From an uncultured Thermoleophilia bacterium (lineage in GTDB: Bacteria; Actinomycetota; Thermoleophilia; Gaiellales; F1-60-MAGs149): a stretch of 5,312 bases of DNA. The notes below the pieces were generated by a model. That model was given only the letters and a program-made list of their open reading frames with translations. It made no database searches and was not told where the DNA came from. A program made the position numbers and the translations under genes. How positions within the stretch are numbered: position 1 is the first letter of the stretch; every line of letters starts with the position of its first letter. Positions 5,188-5,312 of this stretch are shown piece by piece. The stretch spans positions 1-5,312 of the forward strand of contig CADCWC010000304.1 of NCBI GenBank assembly GCA_902806305.1. The letters are read 5' to 3'.

Positions 5188-5234
5188 GGGCCGACGGCCG
5201 GGCAACCCGGGCAGACCGCGACGGTCGTCGGCCC
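5188..5234 (+). other. Three-way-junction-like fold downstream of the terminator
   Basis: GGGCCGAC (5188-5195) pairs perfectly with GTCGGCCC (5227-5234). Enclosed are two tight hairpins, CCGGG-CAA-CCCGG (5198-5210) and GACCG-CGA-CGGTC (5214-5226), separated by only two or three unpaired bases. No reading frame of note covers it. It may be part of a compound terminator, or a coincidence of composition. Confidence 0.3.
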
Positions 5235-5285
5235 GGGAGGTCGTGTGCGCTCAGAGTGAACGCACGTGCATGCCGCCACGCCGCT

Positions 5286-5310
5286 GCGGCGGCGCCGGCG
5301 CGGCCGCCGC
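5286..5310. other. GC hairpin at the right edge
   Basis: GCGGCGGC (5286-5293) and GCCGCCGC (5303-5310) are perfect 8-bp complements with a 9-nt loop. It may be a terminator of a gene beyond the window. The tract is almost pure G and C, so such a stem is easily fortuitous. Nothing else is seen between 5235 and 5312. Confidence 0.25.
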
Positions 5311-5312
5311 GG

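Noticed and set aside
4221..5279. 352-codon minus-strand frame opposite the hydrolase
   Set aside because: It is low complexity, antisense to a gene with clear signal peptide and catalytic-domain motifs, and spans the terminator hairpins.
1..5312. CRISPR array, tRNA, rRNA, transposase or defence genes
   Set aside because: No regularly spaced repeats, tRNA cloverleaf with its conserved bases, rRNA segments or recognisable mobile or defence proteins were seen on either strand.

Overview
The window looks like chromosomal DNA of a very GC-rich actinomycete. The best guess is class Thermoleophilia (Solirubrobacterales/Gaiellales-like). This rests on base composition, GTG starts set close behind TAnnnT -10 boxes (leaderless architecture), an ETF:quinone oxidoreductase of an actinobacterial type, and a short secreted Rpf/transglycosylase-like protein. 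The assignment comes from protein character and not from any marker gene.

Layout. (1) Positions 1-1667, minus strand: an almost complete electron-transfer flavoprotein:quinone oxidoreductase whose last residues lie off the left edge. Its likely -10 box (1675-1680) abuts a perfect 14-bp palindrome (1681-1694), a candidate operator. (2) Positions 1740-1928, plus strand: a 62-residue single-pass membrane or exported peptide, divergent from the oxidoreductase. (3) Positions 1926-2093: a 164-bp MITE-like element with near-terminal perfect inverted repeats, bounded by TA, lying exactly between two genes. (4) Positions 2102-2602: a small unrecognised membrane protein, followed by a hairpin. (5) Positions 2682-4267: purE and purK with an ATGA overlap, converting AIR to CAIR in purine synthesis. 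purE appears to have its own leaderless promoter. (6) Positions 4268-4520: a 253-bp gap rich in perfect stems. They include a 9-bp closing stem whose 5' strand could alternatively pair with the next gene's Shine-Dalgarno, as a riboswitch expression platform would. (7) Positions 4521-5108: a secreted Rpf/lysozyme-like cell-wall hydrolase. (8) Positions 5109-5312: a 15-bp perfect GC hairpin (probable terminator), a small three-way-junction-like fold, and a further GC hairpin at the right edge. No gene is seen there.

Functionally the genes are a mix: respiratory electron entry, a purine-synthesis pair, a wall hydrolase and two unknown membrane proteins. They do not form one system. The most interesting points are the candidate structured leader before the hydrolase, the non-autonomous inverted-repeat element, and the loss of one of the four expected iron-sulfur cysteines in the ETF:quinone oxidoreductase.
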